Below, one piece after another: positions 1-4,381 of a DNA stretch of 5,372 nucleotides; the stretch's first letter is position 1; every line of letters starts with the position of its first letter. Origin of the DNA: Polynucleobacter sp. (GTDB lineage: Bacteria; Pseudomonadota; Gammaproteobacteria; Burkholderiales; Burkholderiaceae); assembly GCA_020059445.1 (NCBI GenBank), contig JAGVCB010000066.1, positions 1-5,372 of the forward strand, written 5' to 3'. Made by a program: the position numbers and the translations under genes. The notes beneath the pieces are model-generated. The model was given only the letters and a program-made list of their open reading frames with translations, had not been told where the DNA came from and ran no database searches.

Positions 1-11
1 AATTTTCAGAA

Positions 12-46
12 TAAGTTTCGGAAAATTTTCAATTTTCCGAAACTTA
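12..46. repeat. Perfect 16-bp inverted repeat with 3-nt loop
   Basis: Positions 12-27 are the exact reverse complement of positions 31-46, with TTC (28-30) between them. The arms read TAAGTTTCGGAAAATT and its complement. The structure would form a stable but AT-rich hairpin in RNA from either strand. Neither side has a run of T directly after the stem, so it is not a textbook intrinsic terminator. It could be the end signal of a gene left of the window or a dispersed intergenic palindrome. It lies in the AT-rich left part of the window, ahead of the exporter gene. The pairing is read directly from the sequence; the function is unknown. Confidence 0.8.
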
Positions 47-76
47 AGCGGCGAGACCTTTTCTAAAAGTGTAAAC

Positions 77-84
77 TACTTTTG
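77..84 (+). promoter_or_regulatory. Match to Bacteroidota -7 box TAnnTTTG
   Basis: TACTTTTG matches the Bacteroidota sigma-A -7 consensus TAnnTTTG exactly. I see no TTG-type -33 element at the usual distance upstream. The box lies about 170 bases ahead of the exporter start and just ahead of the repeat tract. It could be a chance match in AT-rich DNA. Its main value is as weak evidence for the origin of the left part of the window. Confidence 0.2.
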
Positions 85-105
85 CAATAAAATGAAACAT
101 CCCAA

Positions 106-157
106 AAAATCCGTTGAAATCTGCTCCATCCGCCCCATCCGTTCTCCCATTCGCTCT
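106..157. repeat. Imperfect tandem repeat of ~9-11-nt ATCCG-type units
   Basis: Five related short units follow one another: AAATCCGTTG, AAATCTGCTCC, ATCCGCCCC, ATCCGTTCTCC and CATTCGCTCT. A reading frame crosses them (92-280), but it gives a low-complexity, Arg/Pro/Ser-rich peptide with no recognisable domain. I therefore treat the tract as intergenic repeat, not as a gene. Similar strings of 'aatccgt...atctg' units are, as far as I recall, common between genes in Bacteroidota. That is recollection, not a search result. Confidence 0.45.
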
Positions 158-222
158 ACACCTTTTTTGTCATGTACTAAGAACACTTATATAACCGTTT
201 CTGTATTTGAACTTCTAAGATT

Positions 223-230
223 TAGATTTG
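223..230 (+). promoter_or_regulatory. Candidate -7 box for the exporter gene
   Basis: TAGATTTG is an exact match to the Bacteroidota -7 consensus TAnnTTTG. It lies 25 bases before the exporter ATG, which would put transcription start about 20 bases ahead of translation start. The nearest TTTG (206-209) is only 13 bases upstream, shorter than the usual -33 spacing, so the match is partial. There is no Shine-Dalgarno sequence before the ATG at 256; the AT-rich CTCAAAT there fits Bacteroidota practice, where strong SD motifs are rare. Confidence 0.35.
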
Positions 231-255
231 TTTTCCCATCTAAATCAACTCAAAT

Positions 256-672
256 ATGTTATTCAAAATCCGAAAAATAATTTTTCCATTGCTCGTCTTG
301 ATGACGATTGCAAGCCTCTATTTCGCCGCACAATTGCGATTTAGCTTTGATTTCAAACAATTTTTCCCCGAAAACGACCCGGATAATACTTTTTTTGAAC
401 AATTTGTCCAAGATTTTGAACCCGATGATAATTTTTTATTAATCGCGGTGCGCCGCGAACAAGGCATTTTTGACAGCGTTTTCCTCGCAAAAATTCATGA
501 TTTGACCTTGGCCATCCATGATTTTTGCGCCCAAAACAAAATCTCTCAAATTTCCAGCGCTCACACGTCCAGGACCCGCCAGGCCCGCGCACACCATACC
601 GCCGATGGTTGCATGAGGACCGAAATGAGGAGATTCAAAAGAAAATTGTTGGTTCTTTTCCGCAAGAATTGA
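256..672 (+). CDS. N-terminal fragment of RND/MMPL-family exporter, fused to unrelated sequence
   Basis: The first ~80 residues look like the start of a large RND/MMPL-type 'predicted exporter' (normally 700 residues or more). A short basic N-terminus is followed by one hydrophobic segment at about residues 9-25, then the periplasmic start FDFKQFFPENDP (31-42) and EPDDNFLLIAV (55-65), motifs typical of these proteins. Such proteins use the proton gradient to move lipids or hydrophobic compounds across the inner membrane; the substrate cannot be told. From roughly residue 80 onward (past about position 490) the frame runs antisense through glcE. It then gives a basic, low-quality tail (SRTRQARAHH...) ending at a stop that has nothing to do with an exporter. 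The gene is therefore a 5' fragment cut by the join. No SD is present. The start is chosen because the hydrophobic segment follows directly. I am fairly sure of the family and certain that the protein is incomplete. Confidence 0.6.
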   Translation: MLFKIRKIIFPLLVLMTIASLYFAAQLRFSFDFKQFFPENDPDNTFFEQFVQDFEPDDNFLLIAVRREQGIFDSVFLAKIHDLTLAIHDFCAQNKISQISSAHTSRTRQARAHHTADGCMRTEMRRFKRKLLVLFRKN

Positions 673-891
673 TTCGACTTCTTTGATTGGAGTGCCAGCC
701 TTGACTGTGATCACCAATTCATCTGGTTGATAGCTCGCCACACCTTGATAATCTTTGGTTGAGATGGGGGTACCTTTGAGTTCGCCGCCTAACCAATCCT
801 TAGAACCTGAGCCCGTGATGCGTAACAATTGTTTGGTTTGAATTGCGCCTTGGATTTGCTCAGCAAATCCTTTTAATAATTGATCGCTCAT
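439..891 (-). CDS. glcE: Glycolate oxidase subunit GlcE, C-terminally truncated
   Basis: This is the N-terminal part of the FAD-binding subunit GlcE of glycolate oxidase (GlcDEF), which converts glycolate to glyoxylate at the membrane. Visible family features are the N-terminal GSGSKDWLGG (27-36), the PCMH-type FAD-binding region with DELVITVKAGTP (57-68), and ESPHFGPHATIGGMV (86-100). GLAGPGR (103-109) and RDFVLGAKI (116-124) follow. Up to residue 134 the order matches E. coli GlcE. The last 16 residues (CEEN...HRD) do not, and the protein stops at 150 instead of about 350. The FAD domain is cut before the conserved VMKNVAGYD motif, so the product would be inactive. The ATG follows the glcD stop with no gap (TAAATG), and GGAG at 901-904 lies 9 bases upstream, so translational coupling with glcD is likely. 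The truncation coincides with the sequence join and may not exist in the organism. Confidence 0.85.
   Translation of the reverse strand: MSDQLLKGFAEQIQGAIQTKQLLRITGSGSKDWLGGELKGTPISTKDYQGVASYQPDELVITVKAGTPIKEVESILAEKNQQFSFESPHFGPHATIGGMVCAGLAGPGRVSAGNLRDFVLGAKIMDGQGQIMNFCEENAVKNALFAAHRD
481..500. other. Junction between two unrelated sequences
   Basis: Reading from the left, exporter-like protein continues to about FLAKI (ending near 495). Reading from the right on the minus strand, GlcE-like protein continues through RDFVLGAKI and GQIMNF, ending at 490. It then lacks the GG-x-VMKNVAGYD stretch that follows in GlcE and reads CEEN instead. The two homologies meet or overlap by only a few bases here. 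Composition also changes: four hand-counted 60-base lines to the left hold 15-24 G+C each, while lines 1201-1260 and 5041-5100 hold 31 and 38. Short shared sequence such as AAAATTCATGATTT fits either an assembly error or microhomology-mediated joining. The exact base is uncertain by perhaps 20 positions. Confidence 0.65.
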
Positions 892-2385
892 TTAGAAGCG
901 CTCCAATTCTGGGTGAGGTAAAACACCGCCAGTCACTCGCATGCGACCATATTCAGCGCAGCGGTTGAGTGTTGGAATCGCTTTATCGGGATTCAATAAT
1001 TTATCTGGGTCAAACGCTGCTTTTACTTTCCAGAAAAGTTCGCGCTCTGAGTCACTGAATTGAACACACATTTCATTGATCTTTTCAATACCGACACCGT
1101 GTTCACCAGTGATGGTTCCGCCAAGCTCAACGCATGTTCTTAAAATGTCGCTACCAAATGCTTCGGCGCGGTGCCATTCATCTTTATCTGCACCATTGAA
1201 CATGATGAGTGGGTGCATGTTGCCATCGCCTGCGTGAAACACATTCATACAGCCGAGTTGATATTTCTTTTCCATTTCCTGAATGCGTTTTAGCAACGTC
1301 GCAATGTGTTGACGTGGAATGGTTCCATCCATGCAGTAGTAGTCTGCTGAAATCCTACCGGCTGCTGGGAAAGCATTTTTTCGACCGCTCCAAAACTTAA
1401 GACGCTCAGCTTCATTTTGTGAAACTTGGATACGGATAGCCCCGCTGTTTTTTAGAACAGCTGTCATGCGTTCAATTTCTTCAGCCACTTCTTCGGGCGT
1501 GCCATCGGATTCGCACAGTAAAATAGCGGCAGCGTTCACATCGTAGCCAGCATGAACAAATTCTTCAACGGCTCGTGTGGCGGCTTGGTCCATCATTTCT
1601 AGACCTGCAGGAATAATCCCTGCAGCAACGATTGCAGCAACTGCGTTACCGCCTTTTTCTACATCATCAAAGCTGGCCATGATGACCTGAGCCAATTGAG
1701 GTTTAGGCACAAGCTTGACTACTACCTCAGTGATCACCGCTAACATACCTTCACTACCAACCAAAATAGAGATCAAATCTAATCCCGGTGCATCTGGCGC
1801 AAGACTGCCAAACTCAACCACTTCACCAGTCATCAAAATGCCGCGCACTTTGAGGATGTTATGCAGGGTTAGACCGTACTTCAAGCAATGTACTCCGCCT
1901 GAGTTTTCGCTGACGTTGCCACCAATCGAGCAGGCAATTTGAGAGGATGGATCTGGGGCGTAATACAAACCATGTTTTGCAACTGCCTCAGAAATCGCTA
2001 AATTTCTAACACCAGGTTGGACCACCGCAGTTCTGGCAATGGGATCAACATGGATGATTTTCTTGAGTTTTGCCAATGAGAGCACCAAACCTTGAGAAAT
2101 TGGCATGGCACCACCTGAAAGACCGGTTCCTGCACCCCTTGGAACAATTGGCACCTGCAAGTCTTTGCATACTTTGATAACTTCAACGGCTTGAGCCTCA
2201 GTTTCAGGGAGGGCAACCGCCAAAGGCATTTGGCGATATGCCGCTAGACCGTCGCATTCATAAGGAATTGTGTCTTCGGGCTCCCATAATAGGGCGTGTT
2301 CAGGTAAATGAGGCTTTAAAGCCTTTACCAGATGGGCTTGGCGGGCTTTAATGAAAGCTTCAGAATTCTCGTTAACAGTATTCAT
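892..2385 (-). CDS. glcD: Glycolate oxidase subunit GlcD (FAD-linked oxidase)
   Basis: This complete 497-residue protein is essentially the length of E. coli GlcD (499). It is the catalytic FAD subunit of glycolate oxidase: (R)-2-hydroxy acid such as glycolate to glyoxylate, with electrons passed through the FeS subunit GlcF to the respiratory chain. The FAD-binding PCMH domain fills about residues 50-230, with PRGAGTGLSGG (82-92), GGNVSENSGG (155-164) and GSEGMLAVITE (210-220). The C-terminal FAD-oxidase domain carries HAGDGNMHP (384-392), whose histidines bind metal in this family, and GEHGVGIEK (427-435). It ends with the usual DPDKLLNPDK (459-468). A related D-lactate dehydrogenase would share these motifs, but glcE directly downstream settles the call. 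The ATG at 2385 has only a weak GAGA SD. It is the first gene of a glcD-glcE(-glcF) transcript, divergent from the adenosyltransferase gene; glcF would lie beyond the join and is not in the window. Confidence 0.93.
   Translation of the reverse strand: MNTVNENSEAFIKARQAHLVKALKPHLPEHALLWEPEDTIPYECDGLAAYRQMPLAVALPETEAQAVEVIKVCKDLQVPIVPRGAGTGLSGGAMPISQGLVLSLAKLKKIIHVDPIARTAVVQPGVRNLAISEAVAKHGLYYAPDPSSQIACSIGGNVSENSGGVHCLKYGLTLHNILKVRGILMTGEVVEFGSLAPDAPGLDLISILVGSEGMLAVITEVVVKLVPKPQLAQVIMASFDDVEKGGNAVAAIVAAGIIPAGLEMMDQAATRAVEEFVHAGYDVNAAAILLCESDGTPEEVAEEIERMTAVLKNSGAIRIQVSQNEAERLKFWSGRKNAFPAAGRISADYYCMDGTIPRQHIATLLKRIQEMEKKYQLGCMNVFHAGDGNMHPLIMFNGADKDEWHRAEAFGSDILRTCVELGGTITGEHGVGIEKINEMCVQFSDSERELFWKVKAAFDPDKLLNPDKAIPTLNRCAEYGRMRVTGGVLPHPELERF
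901..904 (-). promoter_or_regulatory. Ribosome binding site of glcE inside the 3' end of glcD
   Basis: On the minus strand GGAG lies 9 bases before the glcE ATG, within the last codons of glcD (the ELERF end). It fixes the glcE start at 891 and supports coupled translation of the two subunits. Confidence 0.7.
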
Positions 2386-2404
2386 ATTTCTCGATTATTA
2401 ATGG

Positions 2405-2435
2405 TTTAGCTCTATTCTAGCCATTTCCCTATAAT
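2405..2435 (+). promoter_or_regulatory. Candidate promoter for the adenosyltransferase gene
   Basis: A perfect -10 box TATAAT lies at 2430-2435. The upstream -35 is poor (TTTAGC or TTAGCT at 2405-2411, spacing 18-19). Transcription would start at about 2442, one base before the ATG at 2443, which predicts a leaderless or nearly leaderless mRNA. The absence of any purine-rich SD before the ATG agrees with this. Confidence 0.55.
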
Positions 2436-2442
2436 CAGTCAT
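2414..2442 (-). promoter_or_regulatory. Candidate sigma-70 promoter for glcDE
   Basis: On the minus strand ATGACT (2437-2442, 4/6 match to TTGACA) is followed after exactly 17 bases by TAGAAT (2414-2419, 5/6 match to TATAAT). Transcription would begin near 2407, leaving a leader of about 21 bases before the glcD ATG. The footprint fully overlaps the divergent adenosyltransferase promoter. Confidence 0.5.
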
Positions 2443-3015
2443 ATGGGTAAACGATTGACACAAATTGCAACACGCACAGGCGATGCTGGGACCACCGGTT
2501 TAGGTGATGGTCAGCGCGTTGATAAAGACCATCTCAGGATCTGCGCCATGGGCGATGTTGATGAACTAAATTCTGAAATTGGGGTCTTGATCAATGAGGA
2601 CATTCCTCAGGCAATCGCCTCCGAATTGAGAGAATTATTCTCCATAGTTCAACATGATTTATTTGATCTGGGTGGCGAGTTATGCATACCCAACTACACT
2701 TTGCTTAAAGAAGAGCAGGTTGCTCAATTAGATGTTTGGCTTGAAAAATACAATGCCAGCCTACCTCGCCTAGAAGAATTCATTCTTCCTGGTGGCACAC
2801 GTGCAGCCGCTCAAGCGCATGTGTGCAGAACTGTTTGTCGAAGAGCTGAGCGTTCAATTGTTAAGTTAGGTCGTCATGAACCCATTCATGACTCACCACG
2901 TCAATACGTCAATAGACTTTCGGACTTATTGTTTGTCTTAGCCCGCGTGCTGAATCGTGCTGCGGGGGGCACTGATGTTTTGTGGAATCATAAAAAAGAC
3001 CCCGAAGGGTCTTGA
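2443..3015 (+). CDS. PduO-type ATP:cob(I)alamin adenosyltransferase
   Basis: This 190-residue protein transfers the adenosyl group of ATP to cob(I)alamin (or cob(I)yrinic acid a,c-diamide) to make coenzyme B12 in the cytoplasm. It is typical in length for the family and has all its landmarks. These are the N-terminal ATP-binding TRTGDAGTTGLGDG (10-23), GDVDELNSEIG (37-47), FILPGG (113-118), the VCRRAERS helix (131-138) and YVNRLSDLLFVLARVLNR (155-172). It is distinct from the CobA/BtuR type, which has a Walker P-loop. In annotations it may appear as cobO, mmaB or pduO. The start at 2443 is fixed by the conserved RLTQIATRTGD just inside and by the lack of an in-frame start codon immediately upstream. 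There is no SD, and the -10 box lies 7 bases before the ATG. The last seven codons (KKDPEGS, stop) double as the terminator of the convergent aroG gene. No B12-dependent enzyme or riboswitch is visible nearby. Confidence 0.92.
   Translation: MGKRLTQIATRTGDAGTTGLGDGQRVDKDHLRICAMGDVDELNSEIGVLINEDIPQAIASELRELFSIVQHDLFDLGGELCIPNYTLLKEEQVAQLDVWLEKYNASLPRLEEFILPGGTRAAAQAHVCRTVCRRAERSIVKLGRHEPIHDSPRQYVNRLSDLLFVLARVLNRAAGGTDVLWNHKKDPEGS
2991..3013 (-). terminator. Intrinsic terminator of aroG, inside the 3' coding end of the convergent gene
   Basis: On the minus strand AAGACCC (3007-3013), the loop TTCG (3003-3006) and GGGTCTT (2996-3002) form a 7-bp perfect stem. It is closed by a C(UUCG)G tetraloop and followed by TTTT (2992-2995), extending the stem's own TT. 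It lies about 43 bases past the aroG stop at 3056. On the plus strand the same hairpin is followed by GATTGCTT, so it terminates poorly in that direction. The whole element sits within codons 184-191 of the adenosyltransferase gene. Confidence 0.85.
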
Positions 3016-3055
3016 TTGCTTAGCTACTTGATTGTTTACTGCTTGATTAGCTAGA
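3011..3055. repeat. Three short CTTGATT repeats in the convergent gap
   Basis: CTTGATT occurs at 3011-3017, 3027-3033 and 3042-3048, spaced 16 and 15 bases apart, with TAGCTA/TAGCTAG nearby. The first copy is part of the terminator arm and stop codon. It looks like a decayed short tandem repeat filling the 40-base gap between two convergent genes. No function is evident. Confidence 0.4.
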
Positions 3056-4177
3056 TTACTTCTTACGACGTTTTTTAACGCCATCTGCAAGTATCTCTAG
3101 TACATCAAGAGAGTCATCCCAACCAATACATGCATCAGTGATGCTGGTGGCATACTTCAGTTCTTGAGGATTATCTTTGCCTGGAGTGAATTTTTGTGCT
3201 CCAGCAAATAAATGACTTTCCACCATCACGCCAAATACTTGTTTTGAACCTTTGGCTAATTGACCAGCAATATCCTTGGCCACCTCAATTTGACGCTCGT
3301 GCTGTTTGCTTGAGTTAGCGTGTGAGCAGTCAACCATCAATGATGCTGGCAACTTGGCAGCTTCTAGCTCGCTGCAAGCTGTGGCCACACTCTTCTCATC
3401 ATAGTTCGTGGTTTTGCCGCCACGAAGAATCACGTGACAATCGCTATTACCCTTCGTTTCAACAATCGCAACCTGACCATTTTTATGAACTGATAAGAAG
3501 TGATGTGGACGGCTTGCTGATTGAATCGCATCCGTGGCAATTTTGATGTTGCCATCGGTACCATTTTTAAAGCCAATTGGAGCCGAGATACCAGAAGCCA
3601 ATTCGCGGTGAATTTGGCTTTCTGTTGTTCTTGCACCAATCGCACCCCAAGAGATAAGGTCGCCGATATATTGTGGAGAAATAACGTCCAAGAATTCGCT
3701 ACCAGCAGGCATACCCATACGGTTGATTTCAATCAATAGGTGACGAGCAATCCTCAAGCCTTCATCAATGCGGTAGCTTTCATCAAGGTATGGATCATTG
3801 ATTAAACCTTTCCAACCCACCGTTGTACGAGGCTTTTCAAAATAAACGCGCATCACGATTTCTAATTCGCCTTCATATTTTTTACGTTGCTCTAAAAGCT
3901 TGTGAGCATAAGCAATTGCAGCGCTTGGATCATGAATCGAGCATGGACCAATGATCACCAGTAGACGATCATCTTTACCATGCATGATGTCGCGAATCTT
4001 CTTTCTAGTTTTGCTGATCAATTTCTCAACAGATGTTCCCTGAATAGGAAAAAAGCGAATGAGATGCTCTGGCGGTGGTAGCACCGTGATGTTTTGAATG
4101 CGGGCGTCATCAGTCTCTGACGTTTTATCAATGCTGGCATACCAGCTGTCTCTGGTGCTGAGAGATTTATCAACCAT
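3056..4177 (-). CDS. aroG: 3-Deoxy-7-phosphoheptulonate synthase (DAHP synthase, type I, AroF/G/H family)
   Basis: The enzyme condenses phosphoenolpyruvate with erythrose 4-phosphate to DAHP, the committed first step of the shikimate pathway to Phe, Tyr and Trp. With the start chosen here it has 373 residues (E. coli AroG 350). Motifs in order: GPCSIHD (77-83), YFEKPRTTVGWKG (112-124), GARTTESQ (181-188), HRELASG (190-196), FKNGTDG (203-209), DCSHANSSKQ (283-292), ESHL (320-323) and DACIGW (348-353). C79, H285, E320 and D348 line up with the metal ligands of E. coli AroG. The N-terminal DDARIQNITVLPPPEHL aligns with the segment that carries the feedback site in AroG, so allosteric inhibition is likely; which amino acid inhibits it cannot be told. 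The start at 4177 has AAAGGAG 8 bases upstream, whereas an in-frame ATG at 4207 has none. A leader peptide and attenuator lie directly upstream, and a UUCG terminator downstream. Confidence 0.94.
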   Translation of the reverse strand: MVDKSLSTRDSWYASIDKTSETDDARIQNITVLPPPEHLIRFFPIQGTSVEKLISKTRKKIRDIMHGKDDRLLVIIGPCSIHDPSAAIAYAHKLLEQRKKYEGELEIVMRVYFEKPRTTVGWKGLINDPYLDESYRIDEGLRIARHLLIEINRMGMPAGSEFLDVISPQYIGDLISWGAIGARTTESQIHRELASGISAPIGFKNGTDGNIKIATDAIQSASRPHHFLSVHKNGQVAIVETKGNSDCHVILRGGKTTNYDEKSVATACSELEAAKLPASLMVDCSHANSSKQHERQIEVAKDIAGQLAKGSKQVFGVMVESHLFAGAQKFTPGKDNPQELKYATSITDACIGWDDSLDVLEILADGVKKRRKK

Positions 4178-4185
4178 TTCATTAA

Positions 4186-4192
4186 CTCCTTT
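4186..4192 (-). promoter_or_regulatory. Strong ribosome binding site that fixes the aroG start
   Basis: AAAGGAG on the minus strand, followed by 8 bases and then ATG at 4177. The motif falls inside the coding frame of the longer alternative opened by ATG 4207. It therefore argues that the extra 10 residues (MTVISKGVNE) are not translated. Confidence 0.85.
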
Positions 4193-4219
4193 ACTTATTA
4201 CCGTCATTCTTAAATTTGT

Positions 4220-4249
4220 AAAAAAAAACCGCCGTTGGTGTCGGCGGTT
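4220..4249 (-). terminator. Attenuator terminator of the aroG leader
   Basis: On the minus strand AACCGCCG (4242-4249), a 7-base loop (4235-4241) and CGGCGGTT (4227-4234) form a perfect 8-bp GC-rich stem. Seven more T follow (4220-4226), giving nine T in all. This is a strong intrinsic terminator. It stands 42 bases upstream of the aroG ATG and 18 bases downstream of the leader-peptide stop, so it ends transcription before aroG. It would also end any transcript reading through from tldD. On the plus strand the stem is followed by ATTTTG, so weak activity in the other direction is possible. Confidence 0.9.
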
Positions 4250-4309
4250 ATTTTGAGTGCTGGAAATTTATGCTTGAATTTCTGCCTCTCGACCGCCGTG
4301 GGCTGAGAA
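4242..4309 (-). promoter_or_regulatory. Mutually exclusive hairpins of the aroG attenuator (regions 1, 2, 3)
   Basis: Region 2 (4292-4298, CGGCGGT on the minus strand) is identical to the 3' arm of the terminator. It can therefore pair over 7 bp with region 3 (4242-4248, ACCGCCG), the terminator's 5' arm, forming an antiterminator. Region 2 can instead be taken up by a local hairpin with region 1. In that hairpin TTCTC (4305-4309) pairs with GAGAG (4286-4290), GCC (4301-4303) pairs with GGT (4292-4294), there is an A-C mismatch between the two helices, and the loop is 6 bases. Region 1 begins in the last aromatic codon of the leader peptide. A ribosome paused on aromatic codons would cover region 1, free region 2 and permit antitermination. 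Fast translation or release leaves 1:2 and 3:4, giving termination. The pairings are read from the sequence; the mechanism is inferred from the trp/phe attenuator model. Confidence 0.75.
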
Positions 4310-4345
4310 CCAAAAGTAAAAGAAATAAAATTTATTTGCAGACAT
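4268..4345 (-). CDS. aroG leader peptide (25 aa, aromatic-rich)
   Basis: This is a 25-residue open reading frame, ATG to TAA, directly upstream of the attenuator of aroG. Residues 6-13 are FYFFYFWF: five Phe, two Tyr and one Trp with no interruption, encoded at 4307-4330. A short head (MSANK) precedes them and a hydrophilic tail (SAHGGREAEIQA) follows. The composition matches the classic leader peptides of amino-acid operons, with all three end products of the pathway represented. Its role would be to couple ribosome speed at Phe/Tyr/Trp codons to folding of the downstream hairpins. The GGC GGT codons (Gly17-Gly18) supply the antiterminator arm, so the tail is probably shaped by RNA structure more than by protein function. 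No SD precedes the ATG; an extended -10 box 6 bases upstream suggests a leaderless start. I am confident about the element, but I do not know whether this family of aroG leaders has been described. Confidence 0.85.
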   Translation of the reverse strand: MSANKFYFFYFWFSAHGGREAEIQA

Positions 4346-4351
4346 AGGGTT

Positions 4352-4360
4352 AATGTAGCA
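4352..4360 (-). promoter_or_regulatory. Candidate extended -10 promoter for the aroG leader
   Basis: On the minus strand TGC-TACATT has the TGn extension and a 4/6 -10 hexamer (4352-4357). No good -35 is visible at 16-18 bases upstream, which suits an extended -10 promoter; A-rich sequence lies further upstream. Initiation 7 bases past the hexamer would fall on the A of the leader-peptide ATG (4345). The promoter lies in the 36-base gap after the tldD stop. Confidence 0.4.
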
Positions 4361-4381
4361 CAGTTTTATTTGTTTTAGTGA

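Noticed and set aside
92..280. 62-residue open frame on the plus strand ahead of the exporter
   Set aside because: It crosses an imperfect short repeat, has low-complexity composition with no domain, and overlaps the exporter start. It is more likely intergenic repeat than a gene, despite a promoter-like box 8 bases upstream.
500..672. Continuation of the exporter frame past position ~500
   Set aside because: This stretch is antisense to conserved GlcE motifs (RDFVLG, GLAGPGR, PHFGP) and gives a basic tail with no exporter features. The frame is open by chance.
1998..2216. Open frame inside glcD on the same strand
   Set aside because: It is out of frame with a clear full-length GlcD and has no recognisable motif.
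2386..2442. Cobalamin riboswitch ahead of the adenosyltransferase
   Set aside because: The 57-base gap is far too short for a B12 riboswitch, and no B12-box-like sequence is visible.
3430..3732. 100-residue frame inside aroG, and the plus-strand frames at 3322-3546 and 3521-3739
   Set aside because: All are shadows of the conserved DAHP synthase catalytic core.
4178..4207. N-terminal extension of aroG from ATG 4207
   Set aside because: There is no SD for this ATG, a strong SD lies inside it for ATG 4177, and the extra residues do not resemble the start of DAHP synthases.
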